Shown in pieces: positions 16,517-25,393 of a stretch of 64,000 nt of DNA. Source of the stretch: Emergencia sp. (GTDB lineage: Bacteria; Bacillota; Clostridia; Peptostreptococcales; Anaerovoracaceae); the NCBI GenBank assembly GCA_022767345.1, contig JALEOD010000044.1, forward strand, positions 1 through 64,000, in the 5' to 3' direction. The position numbers were made by a program, and so were the translations under genes. How positions within the stretch are numbered: position 1 is the stretch's first letter; each line of letters opens with the position of its first letter. The notes under the pieces are model-generated. The model was not told the origin of the DNA. It searched no databases and saw only the letters and a program-made list of their open reading frames with translations.

Positions 16517-19500
16517 GTGAACTGTTTATCGAAAATTTTTACAGATGAAGGACTATTGCAGATAAAGGACGGTTTGACTGTCAATAAGCCGGGAATTTTT
16601 CGGATTGAAACGGAGATGAAGCCGGAAATCCTCCGCATGTTTGTAAATTTAACGGCGAGGCTGGGTGTAGAATTAGCAGCCTTTGAGTTTCCTCTTACAG
16701 GAACTGAGGCACGTGATGCGGTGTCCATCAGGATTTGCAGGAATGTGCCGCAAGGACAGTGCCAAATCACACTTGAGAGAGGCGGCATCGGCGTGCGTGG
16801 ATCCTCTATTGAAGACCTTTCGGCGGGTGTTGCCTACTTAGTGGGCGGTTATCCTGCTTTTGGAGGAGGCCAAAGCCTGGATGGGTATCTGAAAGAAGAA
16901 GGACTGCAGTGTATTATTTCTATGACCGTGGACACAAAGACGCGTAGTCTTAAGAATTTTACCGCACTGTCAGAGGGGCGGGAAATTAATATTTCCGTGG
17001 AAAAACCGCAGGATGCTGCATGGGGCAGCAGGAAATCCTATGACAATGCGAAGAAACATTTTCAGCAGAACCTGGATGTACGGATTTTAGTGGATCAGAA
17101 TGCAGCAGCTTGCCCTGAAGCAGTACTATGCACTGCTTTACGGATAGCCCTTGAGAATTATGAAACAGTATTTCCATATGGTGTAGCGCAGTTACCACAG
17201 ACAGGCCGAAGCGTTCGATTCTTGCTTCGAGATGGCGCAGGAGAGATAAAACATACAGAAGACGGGTTGATTTTTTCAGGAAGGACAACGGAACTTACCT
17301 CTTTGGCTTACGGCTACAGCCGGGAAGAAAAGGATCCTTTCAAAGCGCCGATTTTAAAAGAACTGGGAGATATTCTTTCCTGCCGCAATGAGGTAGGGCA
17401 GGCGCTGGAAACGATTTGTTTCTGCAGTGGAAGAAAGGCCTTTGATAAAACTCTGGTTACCAGAGAGTACACAAAATCTATGGTATCAAGACAGGCTCTT
17501 GCAGGCTTTCTTTCCGAGAAAACCGGTGTGACGGAGCTAAAGAATTTTAATGATGGAAAGAAAATCTACGGTGATACCTATCGGTGCAGCTGGGAAGGCA
17601 AGGATTTCATGGATGTTTTCAGAAATGAAGTGCTGCCGCTGGTTGAGAAAGGCGATAGAGTGCGTCTGATTGGGCGACTCAGCGAGGATTCTGATATTCG
17701 CAGAGAATTAGAGAAAGAGGTTTATCAATCTCTGTCAGAATATGGAGCAGCTTCTGCTGAAGCGGAAATTCTCAGATCCTTTAAATCGGGATATTCCTGG
17801 ATTGAGGAACGGGTGCTGCCAAAGCTGCAGCATGCAGGAAAAGAGGACGCAGTAGCATCGGTTGAAATCCGATTCCCGTATCTGTTAAATGAACGGGGCG
17901 ATGATACCTTTGAAGATGAGTCGACCCCGAATTACGGAAAGCACATGGACGATCCGCTGAAGTTTTTTGACATTCCGACAAGGTGGCTGCAGGAATTATT
18001 TCCGGTAGATGAACTGATTGCAGAAAAACTGGGGATTTCTACAGATGCGGTAGCTTTTACCAGAAACGACAATCAGGGGCATACCTATGAGATTTCCTGT
18101 TATGACGCAGACGGCGAGGTTTTATATGAAGATGACTTTGATGTGAAATTTACGCAGAAGCACTATATTGAAAAGTATCCGCAGATTGGACTGACTCATG
18201 TGACGACAGGATATATCGCAGCCGAAATTAACGGCGTGCAGGTATTTGAAAAAAATCTGAAGACGGATCCGGAAAAAGTCTGGGATATTTTAGAGACAAA
18301 GATTATTCCAAAACTGGAATCCTATCTTACGGAACGTTATGATGTACAGGGCTTAGTGGCAGCACAGCCGCTCTTTAATAAGCTGCAGATTCGCATTTGT
18401 ATGAGTGAAATGGATTTTGATTTAGGCTACCGGGAAGAACGAATTTCCACTGCGGAAGCCATGCAGGAGGATATGTACTTCTACCTTCTGGATTGGTTTA
18501 AGACTTATGGAGAACGGGAGTGCGGTCATGAGCTTGACAATGTAGGCCTCATTATGCCGGAACCTGAAATCTGCAAAGGGGAAGAAACCCTGGTTGAGGT
18601 AAGCCTCTTTGATGATTTAGCACCGGGCGCACAGCTTGTTTTTGGAGAAGAATCCATGCCGCTGAAAGAAAAATCGGTTTCTGTTTTGGCAACATCTCTT
18701 CGATTTGAACAGGGAGAATTATGCCTGAACTTGACTTCTGATGATTTTGCAGCTGCTGAAAAAATCAAACTGCTGAATCAGATGACAGAAGATGGCGTGA
18801 TAGATTTTTATCAGAAGCGGCCGATTCATCTTTACATGGAGGCGAGCGGAAGAAGAGAGGGACTGCATATTCCGAAAAGAAAGCCGAAACCATCGACGCT
18901 GACAGAGGCTGAGAAAAACCGTCTGTTGGACTGCGAGGTCCTTGACTATGAGCAGTATCTGGATTTACTTGCATACTATGAAGAAAAACCTTGCGTTCAA
19001 ATTGAGCCGGTGGAAATCACTTACAAAGGTCGGAAAATTTTTTCTGTAAACTGTATCAAGCGGGATGAACATCTTTGCTATGGGTTTAATAAGCTGCGCA
19101 GTGAACGACTGTCAACGGCATTTACGGCAAGGCATCACGGCAATGAATCCTCCAGCATGAACTCAACTTTCCGTTTACTTGAATATCTGCTGAAGGAGGA
19201 GAAACCTCTGATGGATAAGGTGAATTTTATCTTAGTTCCATTTATTAACATTGACGGAGGTATGCTTCATTGCGAAGTCCAGAGAAAGCATCCTAAGTGG
19301 CTTTGTCATCCTGCCAGATATAACAGTGCAGGCTTTGAATTCCGCAAAGATTTCAACAATCCAAACAGTATCTATGGGGAGGCGCGGCTTTTGGGAAAAC
19401 TGTGGAAAGAGTATCTCTTTGACATCATTACGGACAATCACGGTTTTGAAGGCCATGAACTGTGTCAGCCGTTCTCCGGATATATTTCGCCGTGGTACAA

Positions 19501-20005
19501 GAGTTTCTGGGTGCCGAGAGCTTTTTATTACGGATATATCTGGTACAATGGAGATGCGGCTCATATGGTGGAAACAGGAAGCAGAATTCGCAGAAAAGTA
19601 GTAGATGCGATTAACGGCGACTTAGAGATTCACGATTTGAATCTTACCTTCGCAGAGCGCTTTTACAAGTATGCCGAGAAGTGGTTCCCGGATCTGTTCA
19701 AACTGGATCGATTTGAAGATGTGGTATTCTACTGGATTGATACCAGAGAAAAGCCGCGGGCGGCCAATTATGGCGTGACAAATCCTGAGATTACAGCCAT
19801 TGACTGGACTACGGAAGTGGCTGATGAAACAGCAGTGGGAGATTATATGACGACAAATGTACGGGCGCATCATATTTCCGACCTTGCGGTTTTAGAGGTG
19901 CTTAAGGAGTGTCCGCTGCAAAGGGACAGTGCTGTTAGCTCATCTTCTGCAGGAGATGTATTTGTAAAGTTTAGAAGACATCCGATTTTTTCAGAGACGG
20001 AATAA
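16517..20005 (+). CDS. Large protein with C-terminal M14-type zinc carboxypeptidase domain
   Basis: A 1162-residue protein with no signal peptide, so probably cytoplasmic. The last third (about 850-1130) looks like an M14 metallopeptidase: HxxE zinc motif in RHHGNESSS (His874, Glu877), third ligand in TDNHGFEGHE (His975) and candidate catalytic glutamate in MVETGSRIRR (about 1019). The N-terminal 800 residues are not recognised; they include GGIGVRGSSIEDLSAGVAYL, which resembles N-terminal accessory domains of some glycoside hydrolases. The GTG at 16517 is preferred because AGGAGGTGA lies six bases before it; a GTG at 16508 is in frame. As last gene of the sigma-54 operon it may process the imported peptide or conjugate. 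Confidence 0.72.
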   Translation: MNCLSKIFTDEGLLQIKDGLTVNKPGIFRIETEMKPEILRMFVNLTARLGVELAAFEFPLTGTEARDAVSIRICRNVPQGQCQITLERGGIGVRGSSIEDLSAGVAYLVGGYPAFGGGQSLDGYLKEEGLQCIISMTVDTKTRSLKNFTALSEGREINISVEKPQDAAWGSRKSYDNAKKHFQQNLDVRILVDQNAAACPEAVLCTALRIALENYETVFPYGVAQLPQTGRSVRFLLRDGAGEIKHTEDGLIFSGRTTELTSLAYGYSREEKDPFKAPILKELGDILSCRNEVGQALETICFCSGRKAFDKTLVTREYTKSMVSRQALAGFLSEKTGVTELKNFNDGKKIYGDTYRCSWEGKDFMDVFRNEVLPLVEKGDRVRLIGRLSEDSDIRRELEKEVYQSLSEYGAASAEAEILRSFKSGYSWIEERVLPKLQHAGKEDAVASVEIRFPYLLNERGDDTFEDESTPNYGKHMDDPLKFFDIPTRWLQELFPVDELIAEKLGISTDAVAFTRNDNQGHTYEISCYDADGEVLYEDDFDVKFTQKHYIEKYPQIGLTHVTTGYIAAEINGVQVFEKNLKTDPEKVWDILETKIIPKLESYLTERYDVQGLVAAQPLFNKLQIRICMSEMDFDLGYREERISTAEAMQEDMYFYLLDWFKTYGERECGHELDNVGLIMPEPEICKGEETLVEVSLFDDLAPGAQLVFGEESMPLKEKSVSVLATSLRFEQGELCLNLTSDDFAAAEKIKLLNQMTEDGVIDFYQKRPIHLYMEASGRREGLHIPKRKPKPSTLTEAEKNRLLDCEVLDYEQYLDLLAYYEEKPCVQIEPVEITYKGRKIFSVNCIKRDEHLCYGFNKLRSERLSTAFTARHHGNESSSMNSTFRLLEYLLKEEKPLMDKVNFILVPFINIDGGMLHCEVQRKHPKWLCHPARYNSAGFEFRKDFNNPNSIYGEARLLGKLWKEYLFDIITDNHGFEGHELCQPFSGYISPWYKSFWVPRAFYYGYIWYNGDAAHMVETGSRIRRKVVDAINGDLEIHDLNLTFAERFYKYAEKWFPDLFKLDRFEDVVFYWIDTREKPRAANYGVTNPEITAIDWTTEVADETAVGDYMTTNVRAHHISDLAVLEVLKECPLQRDSAVSSSSAGDVFVKFRRHPIFSETE

Positions 20006-20033
20006 AAATAGGAGCAATTAAAAAGCGGGGGGT

Positions 20034-20070
20034 GCGCCAACTTTAGGGAAGTTTTTCTAAAATATTGCGC
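20034..20070. repeat. Short interspersed repeat with GCGCCA / TTGCGC ends
   Basis: A 37-base unit beginning GCGCCAACTTTAGG and ending CTAAAATATTGCGC. The same length, ends and AT-rich core recur at 27726-27762 and, inverted, at 27882-27917 and 27933-27968. The flanks here (GGGT at the left, GCACCC at the right) extend it into an imperfect hairpin. It lies between the M14-protein gene and the bidirectional terminator. Confidence 0.55.
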
Positions 20071-20132
20071 TGCACCCTGAAAAAGTGCCAATATCAAAGT
20101 GATATTTTCCGTTCATGGGCAGAGTAGAAAAC

Positions 20133-20172
20133 AAAAGAAACAGCAAAGTCAAATGACTTTGCTGTTTCTTTT
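20133..20172. terminator. Bidirectional terminator between convergent operons
   Basis: A perfect 19-bp stem, AAAAGAAACAGCAAAGTCA (20133-20151) with TGACTTTGCTGTTTCTTTT (20154-20172). A-rich and T-rich ends let it work in both directions. It closes the peptide operon on the plus strand and the secreted-protein gene on the minus strand. Confidence 0.93.
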
Positions 20173-20183
20173 ATAAGAAGGGC

Positions 20184-21353
20184 TTATTTATTCCACTTCA
20201 GTGTATAGTAGCCGTTTCCGTGGCTGTACTTCTGCACTTTGATGTAGTAGGTGCCGGGAGCCAGCTTGTTGCCTTTGCCATAAGTGTACAGCTGTACTTC
20301 TTTACCGTTTTCGCCATAGCAGTTGACGCTGGTTGCCGGATAGGTTTTGCCGGACTGATAGAAAGCAGCCTTCAGTCCGCCGGAGCTGCCGCCGCCGTTT
20401 GCCTTTACTTTAAAAGTAAATTTGACATACTGGGTTTTGGTCACTTTGAACTTATACCAGTCGCCGGAACTTTCGCTCTGTGCTGCGGTGATGATACCCT
20501 TCTTGGTGCTTCCTTTAGTGATGGATTTTGCTTTGCTCCTGGAGGAACCGCTGCTTTCCTTGACGCTGGTGAAAGAAACTTTGATGCCGTAAGCGTTATC
20601 AGAGTTTTTCACTGCGATGTAATAGGTGCCTTTCGCAACGCCGATGGTTGTCTTGTATGCTTTGCTGGAAGACAGGTATTCAAAATTGGTGAACAGACTG
20701 TTTTTCCTGGAGTTCATCAGCTTGATATTGAAACTGGAATAATCAGTCAGTCTTTCCGGAAAGCTTACGGTCAGATAGCCGTTGCCAGGGGCTGTTACTT
20801 TATAATAAGAAACGCCGCTGTTGTCAGGGCTTGCGCCGTAGAATACTTTGCCTTTTGTCAGGGTGCCGCCTGCAGGGTAGAGGATTGCCCCGAATCCTAC
20901 AGACTGCGGTGTGCCTGCGCTATAGCTTGCGGTTTCAAACTTCAGATAGTAGGTACCGGCTTTCGCTACTTTTGCGTAAAGCGTATCTTCCACGTTGGAA
21001 CTGCTCAGACGTTTGGAGTAGCCGATTTTGTCTCCGCTGGTTGCGGCAGAGGTAGAGTGGAGGGTTACAGTAACGCCTTCTCCAACTTCTACACCGGAAA
21101 GTGGAATTGCTAATGTCCCTTTCTTTGTTACAGTTACAGCAACAATAGCAGTATTATCGCTGCCGGTGGTCATTTTTGCGATATATGGGGTAATTTCCTC
21201 GTTGGAGTTTGCACTTTGTGCGGTGATTTCTGTAGCCTGAATACCATTGGCATCAGATACTGTACCTGCAAAAATGCCTTCTGCGCCTGCGAATGCAGTG
21301 GTTAGAACCAGTGCAAAAGCAAGAGCAAGAGATAATAATTTTCTTTTTTTCAT
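20184..21353 (-). CDS. Secreted protein with three PPC-like beta-sandwich repeats
   Basis: A 389-residue protein with a clear signal peptide (MKKRKLLSLALAFALVLTTA, cleavage probably after an AxA in AFAGAEG or IFAG). The mature part is rich in Ser, Thr, Gly, Lys and Tyr. It holds three similar units, each ending in the strand GTYYLKF, GTYYIAV or GTYYIKV; this resembles bacterial pre-peptidase C-terminal (PPC) domains that pack against proteases or bind surfaces. There is no catalytic domain and no sorting signal, so it may be a free or loosely wall-associated adhesin or accessory protein. AAAGGA precedes the ATG. It lies 74 bases after the ABC-associated gene and may be transcribed with it. 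Confidence 0.7.
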   Translation of the reverse strand: MKKRKLLSLALAFALVLTTAFAGAEGIFAGTVSDANGIQATEITAQSANSNEEITPYIAKMTTGSDNTAIVAVTVTKKGTLAIPLSGVEVGEGVTVTLHSTSAATSGDKIGYSKRLSSSNVEDTLYAKVAKAGTYYLKFETASYSAGTPQSVGFGAILYPAGGTLTKGKVFYGASPDNSGVSYYKVTAPGNGYLTVSFPERLTDYSSFNIKLMNSRKNSLFTNFEYLSSSKAYKTTIGVAKGTYYIAVKNSDNAYGIKVSFTSVKESSGSSRSKAKSITKGSTKKGIITAAQSESSGDWYKFKVTKTQYVKFTFKVKANGGGSSGGLKAAFYQSGKTYPATSVNCYGENGKEVQLYTYGKGNKLAPGTYYIKVQKYSHGNGYYTLKWNK

Positions 21354-21427
21354 GTTTCTGTCCTTTCAATAGATTCACATAGGTTCATGTTTCTTAACTC
21401 CGATTATACGCTATTATGGGAATCTTT

Positions 21428-22927
21428 TCAAGATGCAGGTTTCGTTTCAATGATTGCAGGAATTTGGGCGTTCCACTGCGGGTCGTCGGCATAAGAAGCG
21501 GAAACATCCTCCGAGTGGTCCATGGTGTAAGATATTTTTCCTGCATAGGTCAAATCCGTATCATCATAAACCAGGAGATAGTGGTTGAGGCCGTGGATTT
21601 CACCGGAATAATCACTGTCAGCACTTGGAATCAGGAAGTATGTTTTCGTTTCGTCAATTGCCACAGCAGTTGTGGTGCTATGAAAAAGAAACAGTTCTGC
21701 CATGTCGGGCACTTTGCTGCATTCATTGAGACTGGAGCGGGAACCGATCTGGTATTCGCCTTTTATTTTCGCCAAGGTACAGAAGTCTCCGTTGTGAAGC
21801 ACCAGTGTAAATCCGTCGGAAGACGAAATCAGGCGATAACCGTGATTCTCACTTTCCCAGAATCCGTCAAAGCCGGAAAGCAGCTGCAGGTGTTTGATTT
21901 CAGTAAGGCTTCCGTCTTTTTGCGGCTGGAGAATTGTGGCAAAGAAATCACTTCCCTTTAGCGTCAGGAGAAAGAGCGTTTTTTCATCAGCAGAGGAAGT
22001 CAGATTCAGCACTTTTTCATCGGCGGAAAGAGGATAAATAAGTTTTGCTTTGTCCATATTCAGAAAACGGCGGCTTTCATTGCTTTTGCTTTTTACGAGG
22101 GGAATCATGTGGATGCCGCGCATTTTTTCTGGAAGGGCGATAGCCTTGGGGTTGGCTTCACTCTGTATATGGGATACCGCTAGATAGCAGTAATTTTGGA
22201 GTACCTGGCCGCTGCTTGCAAATGTGCACTGCTCGAAACTATCCAGTGGGTAGTCTTCGTCAGTTTCCGCTTCCGGATAGGAGTCAAAGTTTACGTAGGA
22301 GACGGTGCCGTCAGGATTTTTTCTGACAGACAGATGCAGCTTGTAGGAATCCGGCATAGGAATCTGAAAATAGTTGAAGTCTGTAAACTCGTAGTTCGCG
22401 TCTTTATCCAGTGTAAATGAGGATTGGTAGCTGCCCTGATTGATGTATACCGAAAGATAGTCATAGTAATCCGCCAGATTTATGGTTTTCTCATAGGTTT
22501 GATTTACAGGCGCCTCGGAAATGACATCAAAAATCGCATTGACCGGATCGCCGGGTTTAAATTTGTTTTCCGGCGAGTTTTCCGGAAGTGTAATCTGTTC
22601 ATGAAGCGAGGCAGAGAGAAAGACAGACTTGCTCTCTTTCTGCGGAATTTTCTTGTTGTAAGCGGAGTAGTGCACATCGCTTTTGAGTTCACCGTCCTTT
22701 TGCAGGGTGTAGCGAAGATCCCAGTTGCATCGTCTGCCCCATCTGGTTCCGTATCCGTCCGCATTGATGGTAACAGAAAGTCCTGCGGCGGAGGCAGGAT
22801 TCCCGTAAAGGGTCTTTTGAGAAATTGTAATGTCGTCTTGCTGACCGTGCAGAAAGATGTAAAAACTTGTCATGCCCGCAACGGCTAAAATCAGCAGCAG
22901 AAAGGAAAGCCGCAGTGTTTTGCGCAT
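21428..22927 (-). CDS. Membrane-anchored extracytoplasmic protein of the YtrA-type ABC operon, function unknown
   Basis: A 499-residue protein with one N-terminal membrane segment (LSFLLLILAVAGMTSFYIFL, residues 8-27) and a large polar outer part; no lipobox cysteine is seen. I do not recognise a family. Repeated strand-like segments (DEKVLNLTSSADEKTLFLLT; YRLISSSDGFTLVLHNGD) suggest a beta-propeller-like fold. GGGAGGTGA lies before the ATG and the ATPase gene ends 17 bases upstream, so it belongs to the GntR-controlled operon. It may sense a ligand or assist the exporter. Confidence 0.65.
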   Translation of the reverse strand: MRKTLRLSFLLLILAVAGMTSFYIFLHGQQDDITISQKTLYGNPASAAGLSVTINADGYGTRWGRRCNWDLRYTLQKDGELKSDVHYSAYNKKIPQKESKSVFLSASLHEQITLPENSPENKFKPGDPVNAIFDVISEAPVNQTYEKTINLADYYDYLSVYINQGSYQSSFTLDKDANYEFTDFNYFQIPMPDSYKLHLSVRKNPDGTVSYVNFDSYPEAETDEDYPLDSFEQCTFASSGQVLQNYCYLAVSHIQSEANPKAIALPEKMRGIHMIPLVKSKSNESRRFLNMDKAKLIYPLSADEKVLNLTSSADEKTLFLLTLKGSDFFATILQPQKDGSLTEIKHLQLLSGFDGFWESENHGYRLISSSDGFTLVLHNGDFCTLAKIKGEYQIGSRSSLNECSKVPDMAELFLFHSTTTAVAIDETKTYFLIPSADSDYSGEIHGLNHYLLVYDDTDLTYAGKISYTMDHSEDVSASYADDPQWNAQIPAIIETKPAS

Positions 22928-22944
22928 ATCCGGTCACCTCCCGT

Positions 22945-23682
22945 TTATCTGGAATCGGAATCGTCCAAATCCGCAAGGATTTTTTCGATTCGGTCCTGCC
23001 TGTAGTGATAGCATTCTTTTACAAACTGTATGAGGGTTTTTCCTTCCTCTTCAAGGTCGGACATCTGCCGGTCGGAGATGAGACGACCCTGATGGAGCAA
23101 AAGCGCTCTGCCGATGAAGCGGTCTACTTCCTCAAGGAGGTGGGTAGACAAGAGCACTGTTTCGTTCGGCTCCAAAATTCCCAGCAGCACTTTATAGAAA
23201 TCCTCCCGATTAAACACATCGTTGCCGGAAAAAGGCTCATCCATGAGAATGTACTCTGCGCCCTGCGATAATGCCAAAATGACCTCAAACTGGTTTTGTT
23301 GTCCTACGGAAAAGCTGCGGAGCGGTTTCTTTTCAGGAAGTTCGAAGAAGTCCATCAGCGCCGCGAAGCGTTTTTTGCGAAAGGCTGGAAAGTGCATTTC
23401 GTAGAATTCCCGGTATCCTTTCGGACTCAGAGCAGGGAAGAAGGAATGCTCGCAGGTTGCAAAGGAAAGTTTTTCGATGTTCCTGTGTGTAATGGGCGCA
23501 CCATCCAGGGTGATGACTCCCTTATAGGTATAAAAGCCCAGCAGGCATTTCATCAAAGTGGTTTTTCCGGCGCCGTTTTCCCCAAAGAGGCCGATGATTT
23601 CTCCTCTGGGAATGGTGAGAGAAACATCTGTCAGAGCTTCTTTTTTGCCGTAAGATTTGGATACGTGTTTTAATTCGATCAT
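22945..23682 (-). CDS. ABC transporter ATP-binding protein (YtrB-like)
   Basis: A 245-residue ATPase with Walker A GENGAGKTT (about 36-44) and Walker B EYILMDEPFSGND followed by LSTHLLEEVD. The signature is degenerate, SFSVGQQNQFEVILALS, with Val in place of the second Ser/Gly. The start at 23682 (MIELKHVSKSYG) is chosen over an upstream in-frame ATG because GGAGG lies ten bases before it; it then overlaps the upstream membrane gene by four bases. It should energise the two small membrane proteins encoded upstream, probably for export of an antibiotic, peptide or lipid, as in YtrA/BcrA-type systems. Confidence 0.9.
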   Translation of the reverse strand: MIELKHVSKSYGKKEALTDVSLTIPRGEIIGLFGENGAGKTTLMKCLLGFYTYKGVITLDGAPITHRNIEKLSFATCEHSFFPALSPKGYREFYEMHFPAFRKKRFAALMDFFELPEKKPLRSFSVGQQNQFEVILALSQGAEYILMDEPFSGNDVFNREDFYKVLLGILEPNETVLLSTHLLEEVDRFIGRALLLHQGRLISDRQMSDLEEEGKTLIQFVKECYHYRQDRIEKILADLDDSDSR

Positions 23683-24233
23683 AATAAAGTCCTCCAGTTT
23701 TCGCAAAGCAGCTGCCACTGCCCTTTGTTTAGGGCGGCGTCAGGGATTGCAATATGGTAAATGCCAAAGAGCAGAAGGGTAGCGGCAAAGGCAGCTGCCG
23801 CTGTGAACACTATGGAAAGAAGGGGCAGGCAGATACAGCGTTTTAACAGTTCATGACGCTGCGGCAGCCGCTTCATCAGGTAAATGCTCATACTTTCCTT
23901 TGAATGATAGTTGTAATGATAAATGGACCATGGAATTGCGATGAAAGCCAGAATCAGAAATCCTGTCAGGCAGTCTTCGCAGAGCTCCGGGAAGTTCTCC
24001 ATGACGGCGCCGGCAAGGAGCCGGTGTGGTCTTTCCTCCGTGAACAGCGCACTTTTTTCTGTGGAAAAACAGACGCAGAAGCGAAAGAACTGATAGACGA
24101 GGCAGCAGCAAACTCCTGCAAAATACCAGAACAGTTCATTCTTTGCAGAAAGCCCTGCAGGTATGCAGTTGTCAAGTCTATGCAGGAAGGGAGCGGATTT
24201 CTTCGTTTTGCTGAATCGTTTCATCATAGTCAT
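23679..24233 (-). CDS. ABC transporter membrane subunit, small
   Basis: A 184-residue protein with at least three hydrophobic segments: LFWYFAGVCCCLVYQFF, CLTGFLILAFIAIPW and LLSIVFTAAAAFAATLLLF. It has no named family motif. Its end overlaps the ATPase start by four bases and its beginning overlaps the upstream membrane gene by 56 bases, so the three are translationally coupled. Together with the 205-residue neighbour it probably forms the permease. Confidence 0.65.
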   Translation of the reverse strand: MTMMKRFSKTKKSAPFLHRLDNCIPAGLSAKNELFWYFAGVCCCLVYQFFRFCVCFSTEKSALFTEERPHRLLAGAVMENFPELCEDCLTGFLILAFIAIPWSIYHYNYHSKESMSIYLMKRLPQRHELLKRCICLPLLSIVFTAAAAFAATLLLFGIYHIAIPDAALNKGQWQLLCENWRTLL

Positions 24234-24795
24234 CTCCTTTGATATGAGTAGTGGGCACTTGCAGCCAGGACAGCAGAAACAGGAATAGAGCGTTTACAAG
24301 AAACTGCAGAGGGCGTCCATAAGGGAATATGATGGACAAAAATCCTGAACCGTGAAAAGCCATGAAAATGGTCTGCTGAGAGTTTGGAAAAGGAAGTCTT
24401 TCCATATAAATTCTGCAGAAAATCCATGCGGCGAAAATCTGTACGGCAATGAAAAGAATATAGCACAGTACATTGAACAGACTGTGAATCAACCGCAGTT
24501 TTCTGCGGCTTACGCGAAGACGGCGCAGGGTGTAAAGATATCCGCTGCCTTTGCTGCTGTTATAGGTGTTTATCAGAACCTGTGTAAAAATGACAAGCAT
24601 GGGAGCAACCAAAGCTGGCGGCATTATAACGTTCAGCATCTCACTCAGGGAAGCAGGTTCTGCCATAGTCTGAAGACGGTAAAAGAATAGACCTGTTTCG
24701 ACAACTGTAATGGCGGCAATCGCGAGCACTGCTTTGTACAGTGTAAGCCTTGCAATTAAGGCGAAAACAGAAGTAAAGTTTCTCATATCAGACAC
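24178..24795 (-). CDS. ABC transporter membrane subunit
   Basis: A 205-residue membrane protein with four to five hydrophobic segments (about 15-35, 55-75, 105-130 and 165-185). The loop YLYTLRRLRVSRRKLRLIH is typical of ABC-2-like exporters, where a basic cytoplasmic segment contacts the ATPase. It begins one base after the regulator gene ends and is first of the two permease halves. The substrate is not predictable. Confidence 0.65.
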   Translation of the reverse strand: MSDMRNFTSVFALIARLTLYKAVLAIAAITVVETGLFFYRLQTMAEPASLSEMLNVIMPPALVAPMLVIFTQVLINTYNSSKGSGYLYTLRRLRVSRRKLRLIHSLFNVLCYILFIAVQIFAAWIFCRIYMERLPFPNSQQTIFMAFHGSGFLSIIFPYGRPLQFLVNALFLFLLSWLQVPTTHIKGDDYDETIQQNEEIRSLPA

Positions 24796-24796
24796 C

Positions 24797-25192
24797 TCAT
24801 TTCGGATGATTTAGAGCCGGGTCTTTCCAAGTGGCTTCAATTAAGGAAAGCGCTTCTTCGCAGGTGATACCGGTTTGCTTGAGATTCTGCACCATCATTT
24901 CAATGTCCTTTGCAATGAAAGCAGTGCGCAATTTTTGCTTTAGACTTTCGCTGCAGGTTATGCAGCTTTTGGCGCCGCTTCGGGATTCAATTACGCCGGC
25001 CTCTTCCAGTGCGCGATAAGCCTTTTGCACCGTGCCCGGGTTGACACCCAGAGTCGCTGAGAGTACTCTGCGGGAAGGGAGTTCCTCACCGTCGGCGATG
25101 GTGCCCGACGCAATGCCACGTTCGATAAACTCAATCATCTGCAGATAGATGGGACTTCCGTCCCGAATCGTAAAAGTCTCAAAAGATATCAC
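24797..25192 (-). CDS. GntR-family transcriptional repressor, YtrA subfamily
   Basis: A 131-residue regulator with an N-terminal winged helix (GSPIYLQMIEFIERGIASGT; LPSRRVLSATLGVNPGTVQK) and a short C-terminal dimerisation helix pair, the layout of the YtrA subfamily that controls ABC transporter operons. Three in-frame GTG codons are near the start; the one at 25192 is preferred because AAGGAGG ends eight bases before it. It is the first gene of the operon and two palindromes overlap its promoter, so autorepression is likely, with relief by an antibiotic or cell-wall signal as in relatives. Confidence 0.88.
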   Translation of the reverse strand: MISFETFTIRDGSPIYLQMIEFIERGIASGTIADGEELPSRRVLSATLGVNPGTVQKAYRALEEAGVIESRSGAKSCITCSESLKQKLRTAFIAKDIEMMVQNLKQTGITCEEALSLIEATWKDPALNHPK

Positions 25193-25234
25193 TATCACCA
25201 CCTCCTTACTGTAAAATGGGAAATTAATAAGAAA

Positions 25235-25298
25235 CTGTATTATAGACGTAATACGGTTTGTTTAACTGTATTATATGCGTAGTACGGTTTGGTGTCAA
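25235..25298 (-). promoter_or_regulatory. Consensus promoter with two GntR operators
   Basis: On the minus strand TTGACA (25293-25298), a 17-base spacer and TATAAT (25270-25275) form a perfect sigma-A promoter. Two near-identical palindromes, CTGTATTA-N6-TAATACGG (25235-25256) and CTGTATTA-N6-TAGTACGG (25266-25287), are spaced 31 bp apart, about three helical turns. One covers the -10 and spacer and the other the start of transcription, which fits cooperative repression by the YtrA-type regulator. Confidence 0.85.
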
Positions 25299-25393
25299 GA
25301 GGAAAATGTGCCAGGCGCATGGAGAATCTGGAAAACGCGCAGAGCATGCGGCGAACCTATGAAACGCTTGATATTGTCGTGTAACACAGATTT

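Noticed and set aside
20220..21113. A 297-codon plus-strand frame opposite the secreted three-repeat protein
   Set aside because: The minus-strand gene has a signal peptide, repeated GTYY units and a ribosome binding site; the opposite frame has none of these.
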